Assembly (NCBI GenBank): GCA_021234535.1
Contig: CM037843.1
Location: 37,263,200-37,327,199, forward strand
Length of the DNA: 64,000 nucleotides
Origin: Stichopus chloronotus
Taxonomy: Eukaryota > Echinodermata > Holothuroidea > Aspidochirotida > Stichopodidae
Direction: 5' to 3'
Position numbers and translations under genes: made by a program. The notes under the pieces were generated by a model. That model ran no database searches and was not told the DNA's origin. It saw only the letters and a program-made list of their open reading frames with translations. Shown here piece after piece: positions 38,750-52,500 of the stretch (its first letter is position 1; the number at the start of each line of letters is the position of its first letter).

Positions 38750-40521
38750 TTCTTCAAGTGTGGTCAACATCAAGTTTTCAATTTGACTTTCTAAAGTATC
38801 CAGATTTTATTTGTTTCAAACGTCCTCGGAAGTGATATCATTCTATCATTCTTGGAAGAGCCCCCCCCCCCCCTCTTCAATACTATAAGCCCTTTCAATC
38901 TGGCCATACTGCGTTAGGTTTATTAGCAGTATGTGCCATTTTTCTTAAACATTGACTGAATAGCGTTCAAAAAATCTGGTGTTGACACTGAGCGAAAACA
39001 GTAGACAAAACTCTCTCTAACTAGAATTTAATTTTTCTTCACGCCAGCTTCACCCAAGGTATAGCAGTACAGAATACAACGGCATGAAAAAAAAATGGGA
39101 CGTTTAGTTCACTTCTATGAGACGGCGGCTGCTGGAAAAAAGTCTTCCCCCCCCTTCCATTGTTATGTTTGAAGAGTACTTGGTAAGAGCGATAAAGTCA
39201 CTCCACAAGCAAAGAAGCAAATGCGATAAACTAGTTTAGATCATTAGTTTACTAGCAACATATTAGAGGAATCGTCTGGGGGTTGACTTTCATTTTTTTT
39301 TTTGAGTTGTAGAGGGCGGGGGGGGGGCTAATATTTCATTTATATATAAAGATACTTGAATACCTATCCGTATTATTTGGTACTAGGGTGGTATGTTGTA
39401 TATATCTGTGTTACTTATCGACGGAAATGTATAATTTGAGAAAAATTGTAACCTCGACCCTAGTTGTTCAAGTCTTTTCATCAAAGACGTTTTGAAAGTA
39501 TTTTAAATGTTTGGCACATTTTACTTTAAAACTTTTATAAAAAGTCTTTTCGATCACCAAACACTTTCAAAGCAGGAAAATAAAGATAAAACTTACTTAT
39601 TAAAGACCCATTGCAATCTGCTATTACGACGAAAATGTTTCCCACTATATACATTATTTACATGCATTCCAGCATTTCACGTTAAGTAACTTGATTTTTC
39701 GACGTATTGGTAGTTCGACAGCTGACAATGTACAGTAACAAACTAAGTGAAGAAAACTGGATTAGCAGTTAATGTCTCAATTAATCTCTCGTTTGGGAAT
39801 TTAATTTTTGACTGTGGAATGTTGAATTTGTTTTTCTACTTGTAACGCAAAACGATACTTATATTGTTCAACAACGGCAACTCAAAGTTTAACTTCATAT
39901 TAAATACATAATATTTAAGGTGAAGAATTAAAGATTATAGGGATGATTGGAAAACTACTTGTAGCCAAAAAAGAGATCTTGTACAAACTGTTGAAAGCAC
40001 AAACTTGTATAAAAAGTATTAAGGCTTCTAAAACCTTGCAACGTTTTGCCATATATGGAGCTAGCTTACACTCTCTGTTAAGCTAACAGGGTGAGGATTC
40101 GTGGCGCTTGCATCTCGTACCTTTTATAGATTTTCCTTAACAAGTATTCATCGAACACTTCTAAAGTTTTCCAAAACGAGTGAAAAGATTCAAAAACAAA
40201 ATTTTTCTCCCATCATTCTAAAAAAGCCATCACATACATTGACATTAACTCAATGGTCTCCAGTTTCACACCCCATTCATTGGAGCTTACCTGTTTTTAC
40301 ATACAGTTCACAAAAGAACCACACCTTTTTGTTACAAAATCGAAACAGTCACTAAAATTCCGATATGTAAGAAGTTTACTTGCTAAATTGCACGTCAACA
40401 CCCCTCCACAAACATTAAATTACTTTCTCGACATACTTATCACCACGTGACCTGATAAGTACAACACATCAGGACATCTTGTCTGCTATGCTAAATCTGG
40501 AAGATGACTCGTACTGGTAAC

Positions 40522-40880
40522 CGCCTGGTCATCCACGTTTGTTTTTCGTCGGTCTTTCGGGGAAGAGAAAGTAGAGGAAAAGATCAAATGTCACTTAACC
40601 TGAAAGAGAACTATGAACTCATCTTCCAGGTATTTGAATATGAAAATTGCCTTGACATTTTTGTTGGCCAAAAAAAAAAAAATCATGCTCTCCAAGAAAG
40701 CATTGCAGTTAATCATCCATTTCTTAAAATCAAACAAACCGATTTGGGAATGGATTTGAATATTCATCTATGAAAGCTAGGGCTTAATCAATGTCATTTT
40801 GTAGTGCCTATGACATTTTCCGCAGAATTTGACTTTCACTGACAGATTTTCAACTCATATTTTCAGCTTTAAATGTATCC
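40522..40880 (+). repeat. ~360-bp dispersed repeat, copy B (3' of gene 3)
   Basis: Partner of 35109-35480, with a poly(A) run near 40671 where copy A has poly(G). The open frame at 40504 is incidental. The rest of the gene 3-gene 4 gap (38750-43511) has homopolymers and a small palindrome (about 41611-41634, CTATGGG/CCCATAG) but no gene I can support. Confidence 0.75.
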
Positions 40881-43511
40881 TAGTAAAGGGGCAGTTCAAA
40901 ACAAACTTGCATATCTAGCAATCATACACAAGATGTTTCAAAAGAACTGAAAGGGTACAAGAAGTGGATTAAAACTGTAACATTTCGTGACATTCTTCAA
41001 ATAAATGGACGTGACCGACATTAAGAAGTAAACGCCCTCGCTCGACGATTTCTCTTTACCTTTTTTTCTTGGTAAGAGACAAACCAAAGTCAAACAGTGC
41101 TATGTAATCATACATGTCTTTACTTGTTAACGTTAAGTCATATCCATTTATTAAGAGGAGTGTTCCGAAATACCAGTTTTCCCTTTCTTGGAAAACCCTG
41201 TTACACTATTTGGTTTTGCCTTTTCACGTGTTTTCCAAATTGGAAGAGACACAACAGTAGTTTCCAAACTTATCGTTTTCCCCAAACTCACTGCATTTTT
41301 CAGCTCCTGGGACAAACAGTTGTGCAACAGACCCGTGGTAAATTAAATGCGCGCTTGACCAATGAGAGAGGGTTTTTTTTTTCGTGTGCGAATTCAAGTT
41401 TAATTGATGGATGTGTCCCTTTATTTATCTTCGATTCAACGCGCATAATATATGCTCTGACTAGATTGCGAAAATAACTGGTAGGTTACGATGGGTGAGT
41501 AATAAAACATATAAACAAAATAAAAAACAAAACAAATGAAAAAATAAACCAAATGAACAACCAAAACCAAATAAAAAATTCACTGGAAAGTTCTCTCGCC
41601 ACGAGATAGATCTATGGGGTAATTACCCATAGACCAGGTGTGAAATGACTTGATATAGGAAATGACAGGAAAATATTGCAACAACGTTTGCTTACATGTT
41701 TACTGGAAAGAAACAAAACGCGTTATACCTTGTCAGAAAAGTACACGAAATAAATAGAAAATAAACTTCAGGAAAAGTTGCCCATGTTTATTTACGGTCA
41801 CCGGCAAGAGAGAAACGGTTGTGATGGTCCACAAACAAAATGGAAATCAGACTCCAAGGAGCTATCTTTGCCGATTGAACTTAATAAGCCTTCACAATCT
41901 CAGCTGTGTGTTTCAGGAACAGGAAAAAACAGAGTAGAACCAAATTTCAAAAGAATATCCTCAGTGAGCAAATGAACAATCACGTCCTCTCAGTTTCAGA
42001 CTTATACCATAATTCGAGGCCTAATCCTCCCATGCCTCAAAGCAGTGTTTCAACTGCCATAACCACCCTAGAAACATCCCAAGTAACTCCAGATCCATCC
42101 TATAATTTATGAATACTTAAAACAGAGTCACCACTTACAAAGCACCAATAAGATACACTGAACGAGCCCGAAGCCCTTCTCATTTGTTGAAAAGTTTGGG
42201 GTATTTGCATTCAACTACTTCCTCATGAATTATCAATTAGCCATGTCAGCAGTTTTTGGAGCGACACTATCCACCATTGATTGATATCGCCCGATTATGT
42301 GATTGATAAAATTATGTAACATTCCAGGACTCCACCAAAAGTTTTGTTTCCAAAGCCAAGTTGTTGGGAAAGCCTCTTTTCTTTGCACGACAAAGGTAGC
42401 AAAGATCGGGTTATTTAAACTCGAAATGGCGGTTGAGCTGCACTTATGCTCACTTTTGAGTAACGAAACACTGATTTCCCTTGCTAAACTAGGGCAGGTC
42501 TCTGAACCCCTTGAAAAAGAAGAAAATTCAGTGTGAGGGCAAATTCAGTATTGCTGGGACACAGGACTTACATCATGACATACATAATGTGATTAAATTT
42601 ATTCAGAAAACATGGAATGTGTCCTAAAGGAGACAAAAAGCCCGGGGTCTTACAGTGACTTCGGAGTAGAGACTAATTTACTTACACCAGGCTGTGTAGG
42701 TGGCAGGTAAAAATTCAAGAAATCCAAAAGTAGCTGGAGATCCAACATTATGTTACATTTTTCTATGTTTTGGAAACAAGATGAAAGAATCCCTCAGAAA
42801 TTTATCCTGCCAGGAAAGCAAGAACTAAAGACAAAGAACGAATAATAAACATGAACGGAAAGAGCGACTATGGTTCACTTCAGCAAGAAGATATGTGTTT
42901 ACCACCGATGTTCTTTCTGCGATTATAATACTAGAATGATCATAAAATTATACTTTTAGTGAGAAGAATAAAAAGGAAAAAAAAAAAATATGATGACGTT
43001 TTGGTCCGATCAATGAAACGAGAGTGGCTATATACTCCTGAAGAAAATGCAGACCGAAATTATGCTTCAACATTCTTTATGCTTAAAACGTTTTGGGGTA
43101 ATATGGTCACATGACAATGAAGGCAAGTAAACTGTGTTATAATTTTGTTATAGGCCATATCCTTATCTGTTTTGGTTGAGATATAAATACCAATTAAACG
43201 ATCGCTATATATCTATACAGCAGGCAAAGGTTACAGTGTAACGAGTTCACTCAAACTATATTTAAGCGGATTGAACATTGCCCCAAAGGGACTGTATTTG
43301 GCAGTGTGCTGGTGTATGGCGTATTTGAGCCGACTATGCAATATCTAATCAGCGGAATGAAGGTACGATTAAATAGATAAAACAACACAAATCAATTGTT
43401 TGTGTGATCTACTACTTGCCTGTTACAACGAAGGGGGGCAACTGCTCACACTTGAGAGAGCACATGCGATTAGCAAATGTTTCTTAGCTTTTACTGAAAT
43501 CAACAACAAAG

Positions 43512-46500
43512 ATGGAGATTACGTCATCGTTTCGTCATTTGATGCTATGCTCCATTCTTCTCTTCGTATCTAATGTTGAAGCTGAAGCTGAAACTGAAGG
43601 TAATTCTCAAATAAAAACTGCTCAATAATTATGAATTTCTCGAATTAGTAACAGTATCTTAATAAGGACAAAGAACAAAAACTGCATCACTTTGGCTTTT
43701 GTTCTTAAATCTTGCAGACATATTTTCAGAGGTTCTTAGGTAGTCCGAGAACTGCAATTTTGCAAATGGTATCATCCCTACAGTATTTGTTGCGGTATTT
43801 ATATTTCATATGCCTTTTGCTTTAAAATAATTTGATGCGTCGCACAATAGACCCTCACTCAGAGTAGCAAGTCTGAAATAGTTTCCTTTTCATTTATTGC
43901 AATTAAGTTTATTATTAGCTTAAATATTAAAAAAATAAATAAAAAAGAGAAAAAGGAAAACAGAAAGAAACACAGATTGCATATTATTTGAAAGTGTGTC
44001 TATGTCTACATTTAATATTTGAAATGCATATTTGATATTTACATATATATATAAGCAATTGGTAGGAACAGAATACTCTATAATGTTGAAACGGAAATTT
44101 CTTGTTTGCGTGGCATGTATTCATATATAAGTAACGAAAATAATTTAATCTAGACTACCACTGTAGGAAACACTCGTGTGTATGTTAATGTGGCTAATTT
44201 ATTTTTCATTTTATCAACCAATGGCAATCATATATCCTTCCTGAATAATACGTACAATTAAGAGTGGTCAGCTCAAAACATCTGTATAACTGTTCTGTGT
44301 GTTACGGTCTATCTCGCCCTCTGTTCGTGTTTGTCTCAGACTACCTAATTAATACTGTATACCTGCTGGGAGAATCGGCTGTCCAGGCCCATATTTGTGA
44401 ATATTTCTGTTGTTATGATTTGTGAAATGAAAAGATGGACATGGTTTGCTTTTTTTTTTCTTCCTTTATTGTACTTGTATCTTTGAAACACTGTGTCGAA
44501 AATATTTACATGTCACAAGAGATTGTTAACAAGTGAGAACATAGATCGAAAATAAAAATAATGTTTATCAATTCACTCCTTTCAAGAGCTCACTTTCTAC
44601 GACCTCGGTGATTGGTTTGGAGTTATGGAAAACGAGACGGGGCCTCCGGGGTGGTTTCAATCCCTTCCTGGATACGAATGCTCCCAAAATCCAAGATGGC
44701 CGGTAAATAAAGTATCCATAATACGATAGCATCACCTCATGTCCAGAGTGTGTTGACTTGTGACTCATAATTTCTCCTTTTTTTACAAAAGAATGTCACA
44801 GGTGTAAAGTTACATTCAGAGTCAAAGGGTACGTATTGATGTTATGTTTTGTTTTTTCCTGAGTTCTTTTGAATAAAGGGAAATTCTTACCTCTAAACGG
44901 TTGTATTCACTTGATGTGCTACCTGTTTATGAGGTCATACATATTCCATTTTCTTCCCATAGGGAGATACGACTTTTCCATTTGAATGTCCCATCATGGA
45001 AGCGTCTTTAACTCGACCGACATCAGGTATGAAAACAAGCAGTTATGAGTGAATTTTAATCATCACAGAGATCAAATTGTTTGTAATCACCACAACATTC
45101 TCACCTCATAAAGGTTTAATGAATCTTAAAGTACATTGGTTTAATTGAAGACAGTAATTAAGACAATTAATCATGCTTGTAGAGAAAAACGTAGCCTTTG
45201 TCTGTTTTAATGTTGGCCTAACCGTTGAAATTTTAATCAAACATGCATTACGACTTTCCTTTGTTTTAGTTCACAGGTTGAGACCAGCAGATATTAATGT
45301 GATCGGTGCTATTGGTGATTCACTAACTGTAAGTTGCTCCCCCCCCCCCCACAAAATAAAAGAAAAGAAATTGAAACGGTGGAAAAGTACAAAAACTAAA
45401 CAACGAACTCTTTTAATGAACAAACATATTACCATTTGTGACCAACTATATAGATTATTTTAAGCCTTGTTATTTTTTTTATCAACACATCGTGAGATGC
45501 CTTTTTGCATATTACTTTTGTGTGATATCTACAATCTACACTTTTATTATTTTTTTTTCATTTTGTTTCTTCTATGCTTGCCAGGCGGCTAACGGGGCTG
45601 GTGCTTGTTTCTTTCCGGAAGTAGCATATATGTACAGAGGGCAGTGTTTCAGGTGGGATTTTACTTAAATCATTACTTTATATGGGAGTTGATGCGTAGC
45701 TATCGTTGACGACCAGACTACGTTAATCACTTAATGTAATACCCTCTAGAACTGACAGCTTTCTGACATTTGTAAATACTTGCTTTTGTTTTCTTGTCTG
45801 TCGCCCTCTCATTAGCTTTGTTAACTTTTTCAAATTGTCTATAAATGTCTATGGGAGCTTAGAATGACAAGGCATGGAGCACACTTTTGCGTTTGAGGTT
45901 AACCGTCTCAGTTTGTAGTCGAACTGATTAATTAAAGACCGAGGGGTCGAATTGCAATTTTTACAAATCGACATTCTGATACCCGCAAGCTTCATTGAAT
46001 GATGGCTTTATTTTCGGTGCTTATTTTGTAACTTGTTTCAAATAACAAATCAAAGGGGGCTGTAAATATTACAAATGAATGTCAGCTTGATTGGTACCAG
46101 AGTTTTGCAATGATAACCAGTGAGAAAAGATGTTGGCATCGCTTTATGACACCAGAACCGGCATGTTGTATTAGTTTAATGGACTGTATTAATCAATGTG
46201 CCAGGTCAGATCAAGCCACCTGTAGTCAGACCATTGTCTTCAGTTTTCAGTGAATAACTGTCGCAGTGAAAGCGAACAGTAGAGTAGTTGAAAAACCCTG
46301 TTCTTTTAGCTTAATTTTGCAAGTGACATCCTCTTTGTTGCCTTTTGTTTGTAGTACTGGCGGTGACGGTACCTTTGAAACAAACCCTACAATTGCAAGT
46401 AAGTTTATAATCGTTTGCCGCAGTCTCACGCCGCTCCATACAGGCAATATAAAAAATACAAAAGTAACGTTACACGCACCTGTCATGTTCATGTAAAGAT

Positions 46501-49500
46501 AGAGTATACTAAGATAGATCATAGATCATGCACAGGCTATACCTGTATCAGTTCATCGTTAAAAATGCTAATAATGAGAAAATCATATGACGGTTTGTTT
46601 TCCTAATTCACTTTCCTATGATAGATATCCTTCGTAAATTCAATCCTGATTTGAAGGGTTACAGCTTAGAAACCAACTGGTGGACATCCCCGCAGGCTGG
46701 CATGAATGTCGGAATACCCGGTGCGGTAGCAGAGTGAGTTTCTAGTCAATTTTGGGGGTTCGCTTGTGTTTATATTAGGCACGCCTGAGTTAAACAGTTT
46801 CAGAAAGTCCAAAGAAATGAAAAGTTTCGTTGTCGCACTCGGAATCAACAAAAATAAATAAATAAATAAATCGAACATTAGCTGTAAATCACAAACGAGT
46901 GCATTTGCCTTGCGCTCTCAAGACTATATCATGGGGTACTTGATCTACAGCTGGAGTTTCAGTCGCGTCGTGTTTCATGTTATAAACCTTCACCTGTTGT
47001 ATGATTAGACGAGCGCATGGCGTCCCTAGAGTGCCAGAAGCCATGAAATTGGCATATGTCTAGTTAAAACGTCATACGTCAGTTTCCGGCAATCTGATTG
47101 GATAAAAAATTTTCCTATCTCCAAGAAATCAACATCTGCCATGTTATTCTACCCTTTGACAGTTTCCCGTCCTTTCATTGGTTAACATTTGCACATGCAC
47201 AAAACATTCTAGAACCTTGATTGGAAGAATCAAGGTTGTGTAAAATTTATAAATCCACAACAACAATTTTATCCAGCAGTTTTCCAGTTTCATCCAGTTT
47301 CTTGTGATTCTGTTGGACAAATGACAGCGCACAGGAATCTGATTGGAATAAACTGTGCATATGCAAGATTGGGAGACCGTGTCATGTCAACACTATGCCT
47401 ATATGTTCTTTCAAGCTTCTGTTGAAGTCTAATGCGAGATAAGATCGTTTCGATATGCATCCATGACAAATAACACGAGAAATATATATATATTGGAATT
47501 AAACGTATCTCTCCATATCCCCCTCCACGGAACAGGAGGTCGACACTGCAAGATGATGTCAACAACCTACCCATCCCAGACGACACTTTCAAAGCTCTGC
47601 AAAATATTGTAATGAATCTCTACATTTAGCACGAATTACAAATTACATTACATTTACTTTACGGTTCATTCCTCATTCAGTGATTTGCCGCGGCAAGCCC
47701 GTGCTCTCATTTATAGCATGAAGGATGATCCCAATATAGACTTTGAAAACGACTGGAAACTGGTCACACTGTTCATCGGAGGAAACGATCTCTGTGGTTG
47801 GTGTCGAAACAGAGAGAAGAGGAGCGCAGAGATGTATACTTACTGGATTAATGAAGCATTGAGAGTGCTTCATGATGGGGTTAGTGGTTTGCAAAGTATC
47901 GGCCGGGAATTTTTCTTTTTCTGCATGGACTGGGATTTGTTTTAGCATAAACGTTATTCTACATTCTAATATTGTAGGTTTGAAAGCCAGGATGACTACC
48001 CCAGAATAGCATTATGAGGGAGTGGGGAGGGGGAGGGAGGAGGGACAGTGTGGGGTAGGGGTTGCTGTTAATGGCGGATTCAGAGAGAGAGTGAACGGAC
48101 CCAGACTACACATAGAAGAGTTTACCCCTCTCATGTCATTACGTCAATAAAAGTGATACTGAATTAATTGTCATAGAATATACAATATCTGCTGCTTCCA
48201 ACCTATAGTTCCAGCTGATTGGCTTTTCACAATTATGAACATTCAGTGGCGGCGCCACGGGGGGGGGGGGGGGAGGGGGGGCATGAGGGTCAATTTGCCC
48301 CTCCAGATTCTTTCCTTGCCCCCCCAGTTGTCCCCCTCAGTTGCTCTCACCCTTCCCAGTTTAGATCTTGTACTCATCCAAAATTAATTTAATCACAAAA
48401 CTATGTATTGGCATTGGACTGAATAAGAACAGCTTCCGGGGAACCATGATTGATAAATGCGTCATTTATGTTACACAAGCTACCAGTTTTCATATCATGC
48501 CCGTAGCCACTTCAACAGTAGACCAGCCTGGTCAGACCGATTTTCTCTGTAATGTTTACCGTCCAGCATAAGGGAAGGGCGGGTAGGTGGTTGTTTTCCT
48601 AAATATAGGAATGTCGTTGTTTTCCTAAATATAGGAATGTCGTTGGCTGCATCATAATAAATGTGTTAATAGTAGGCCTCACTTTTTATTACTATCGGTA
48701 AGTACTGCACATTTTTGTAGAATAAAGTGACTGGAATGGAAGTGTATGTAGCCTATGTGCGTGTGTGTGTGTACTCGGTGGCACCGCGTAAATGTGAAAT
48801 GGTACTCCCAAAGGAAAAAGTTGGGAACCTTGGAGTACGGTCAACCGAAAAAGTAAATATAAAAATAAATAATATACCTCTCTTGGGACTTAATTTTTCA
48901 CCCAGAGATATGCTAAAACCTCAGAGCTTCCGGGGGGCTTCGCCCCCTGGACCCTTAATGGGGCTTTGCCCCTAGATCCCACCAGATGCCCTAAGACGGG
49001 CCCCTGGACCCCACCCGCACGCCTCGCGATTCGCGCGCGGTTTCGAGAAGTGCGTGAAAATCTTTGCCCCCCAACATTTCCCTTTGCCCTCAGTTTGCTC
49101 CCTCCACCCCAAGTCTGACATTCTGGCGCCGCCGCTGTGAACATTCAAATACAAATACCACAAGTAACACACAGCTTTGTGTACTGAGAATACAAAAAAC
49201 CGTGTGGTAGCCGCACGTGGATAAGTCAGTAAGCGAATTCTATGGGACCAGCTCTGGTTCCCCGGCGTATCCAGTTTTCTCCCCCATAGTTCAGATGTGC
49301 TGTGTTATAGTTACAAGCCACCGGATCTGCTGCTACCGCACCGCAAAAGCAACAAGTAGCGATTATGGTGTGAAGGGACCTTTTTGAGGTCTTTGCGTTC
49401 TATCTTATGACATAAAATTGTTGAGAAATGTCTATTGTTTTTTGTATTACAAACATGTTAAACAAAATCTAACCGCAGTTTCCAATGTTCGAAGTAACAT

Positions 49501-52500
49501 GTACGATTCCACACTATACGAAGGTCCTGTTAAACATTTGCAACTGTTTAGTTCTACCATTTATTACTTATCTGCTCCTGTAAGGGGATATGAGGCTTTC
49601 ATTCATGCAAACAAGCTTTGTGTAATTCAGAAAAGAATTGTTCGTTCCATTGCTGGCGAACATTTTTTTTACACCATCCAACCCTCTTTTTAAGAAACTC
49701 TTTAATTTTCGAAGATATTGTAAGGTATCTTACACTGCTGCTTTGAAGTGTCTCGAGTAACTTCCAGTTTACTGCCTACCGCTACTGCCAGACTTTTTAC
49801 CTAACATAATATTTTATTTTAATTTTTTTACATTATTTACAAAACGTCCTTTGACGGTTGAAATGTGATTGGGTGGGAGAGGGAGTCAAGTTGTGAGTTG
49901 AATACAGTTTGTTCAAGAAAGGTAAAAAATATTAAACAACATGACTTTATATACTAATGTTTCATTGATGTTTGTTTTTGTTTTATTTCTTTAGCTTCCT
50001 CGTACTTACGTGGCTGTCATAGGCATTCTCCTTATCCCAGAGTTAGACACTATGGACAAACCCTTTTGCCGATTCATGCATAAGTAAGAATACGTTAAAG
50101 AGGTCTCTCTTTTTTCGAAATAGTCAGAAAAATGTTTAAATTTTTTTTTTTAAGTTAACCTCGCAGCTCACAATCGTCTTGAATGACTTATGTAAAATAA
50201 AGGTAAAGATGGTGCTGTACATCAGTGGTTGCAATGCAAATATTTCAAGAAGAGACTGAATATTCAACGGAGGGTGACGTCATATACATATCCCTCTCTG
50301 AATGGATATCAGTACAGTAACTTGTTTCACATTTACTATTTTACATACGAGGTCATTTTTTATAAGGAAGTAGTAGCATACTGTACATAATCTCTCATCA
50401 AACTAATTTACAGTGTTTGAATTGTGTGGATATTGATATATGCATATCATGTGACACTGACTAGTAAGGGTAGGCTATTATTCTTCCCAAAAAGAGATAT
50501 CATCATAATTCGTCACATACTTTTCCATGTGACAATTCAATGATTGGAACGTTCATCCCCTTCAATAACACGGTAACTTAGTTCTGTCCTGTTACAGGGT
50601 TTTCTATTACCCCTTGACCTAAATAGTTCCTTTTGCTTTGTGAACGAAAAGAAGCAAGTATATGTAAGATATGGCAATGAGGAGAGACCCGAGTGAGATT
50701 CGGACTCGTAGAGTGGTGAGATTTTTAGGAATGGGGGAGTAGAAGTGTGGGGATGGGGAAGGCATTCTCCACTACATGTGACATACCCTCACATTAATGA
50801 TGTTCCCCCCCCCCTATAAACTTCTAGGGAGGATTTTATATGAAGACCACCTCGTCCTTTCCCTACGAACCCGTTGAGATTCGAAAGAGTAGGATTTGTT
50901 ATGTCAAAAAAAAACAAGAAATAAAAACTGACTTAATAATAATAAGACCATGCAATTGCCATTATAAGATAGTGCTACCGAAATCCTGTACGAGTGAAAT
51001 GGAGTTAAGAATTTAAATTTGATATTTGTTGTTTCTATGGCAGCCAATACTGCAGTTGCGCAATGGATCTCTCCATTAGGAACGAATTTTGGAATATCAC
51101 CAGAGATTATCAGGTAGGAATGCTCTGCCTTTGACATTCAAGGCGACATCCCCGTGTTAAATTGGGTAACATATCGTGAACATTGTGCCAAATCTTTTCT
51201 GTTAAACAGCAATGTCCCAAAAGCTATAGTTAAGTATTCCTTAATATGTAGAATCCCTAAAAGTCATTTGTTACAAAATAACCCACAGTATATCGAAACT
51301 GATTTTTTTAGGTGAAATTTGTAAGATTGTTTAGAAAGTAGCGCCTGTCTTTGATAGTCAATGATCTGATGTTGAAATGCATGTATGTCGAATTTCCTCA
51401 CAAAGGTCTCTTGAATGTTTTGTATGATTACGTAATACGTCCACGGTTCCACTATTGGGGGATCAGTCCTGCTCTGCTCCTTCTTCACTTATTCCAGGTC
51501 TCAAGGGATATAAAAAAACATAATAAGAGTAACACGTTGAAAGATTTGTTAGAAACTATCGCTAGTCGTTGAAAGTCAATGGAATGATGTATTTGAACTG
51601 AATGAAATAACCGTACCTTTTTTTAACGTTCCTGCAAAGGTATCTAAATTGTATGTCCTTTGGACGATGTAATCTACGCATGGTTTGATTCCTTTGGGGA
51701 AACAGGTCAAAACATTTATGAAATTTGTTTCAATTACAATTACTGTAAGTCTCCACACTCGAGATATAGACTTCCAATTGTTTAATTGCTTGTTTTCCGT
51801 AAAGGGGGTTCAAATTGACCCAAGTTTTCTTACATTGCGTGACCATTTTATCGTATCTAAGCCTCTGGATCAGTTACTGATATTAGTCTTATTACGTAAT
51901 CCAAACAGGTGACTCTGCAGACTGCGATTGAGAGTGGAATGTGGGACGACAAAGAAGACTTCACAGCAAGTCTGTTGCCATGCCTACACGAATCCCATAT
52001 GCCATTGCTTGAAGTAAGTGACTCTGAAGTCTTAAAAAAGATCATCATTTTGTGCAGAAAGCTACCGCTCACCTCCCCGACTGTCCACCACGCGCCACCA
52101 GTCACATGTCTTCTCAATTCCCCTCTAGCTTTGAAGACAAATCAAAGAATTATTTGCTTAATAGTATCTTACGATGATATAAATTGCTTTCATCTGAAAC
52201 ATCATCTAATTTCTCACTAACGGAAGTATCGTATCGATCTTCAGTCAGCGGCAGGTGGACAATTGTCGTAGGTTTGATTAAACGGGGGGGGGGGGGGAAG
52301 TATTTGAGGAAACAGTGGTAAGATGTTTGCAAAGTTGCTCATTAATTCCATTGCATTGAACTTACACAGACTTTATGAGATTAGTAAGCAAAACTCCACT
52401 GGAATTTGAACATTGGAATTTTATTTGAACCAGTACATTTCTATTAGTTTAAGTTCATAATTATGTTTTTGTTTTAAATGGGAAATAGTTATGTCTAGCA

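Noticed and set aside
41097..41477. 126-codon open frame between genes 3 and 4
   Set aside because: No recognisable motif and biased to Phe/Leu/Cys. It fits chance in AT-rich DNA.
48890..49172. Open frames on the minus strand inside the hAT element
   Set aside because: They arise from GC-rich repeat text and show no transposase motif.
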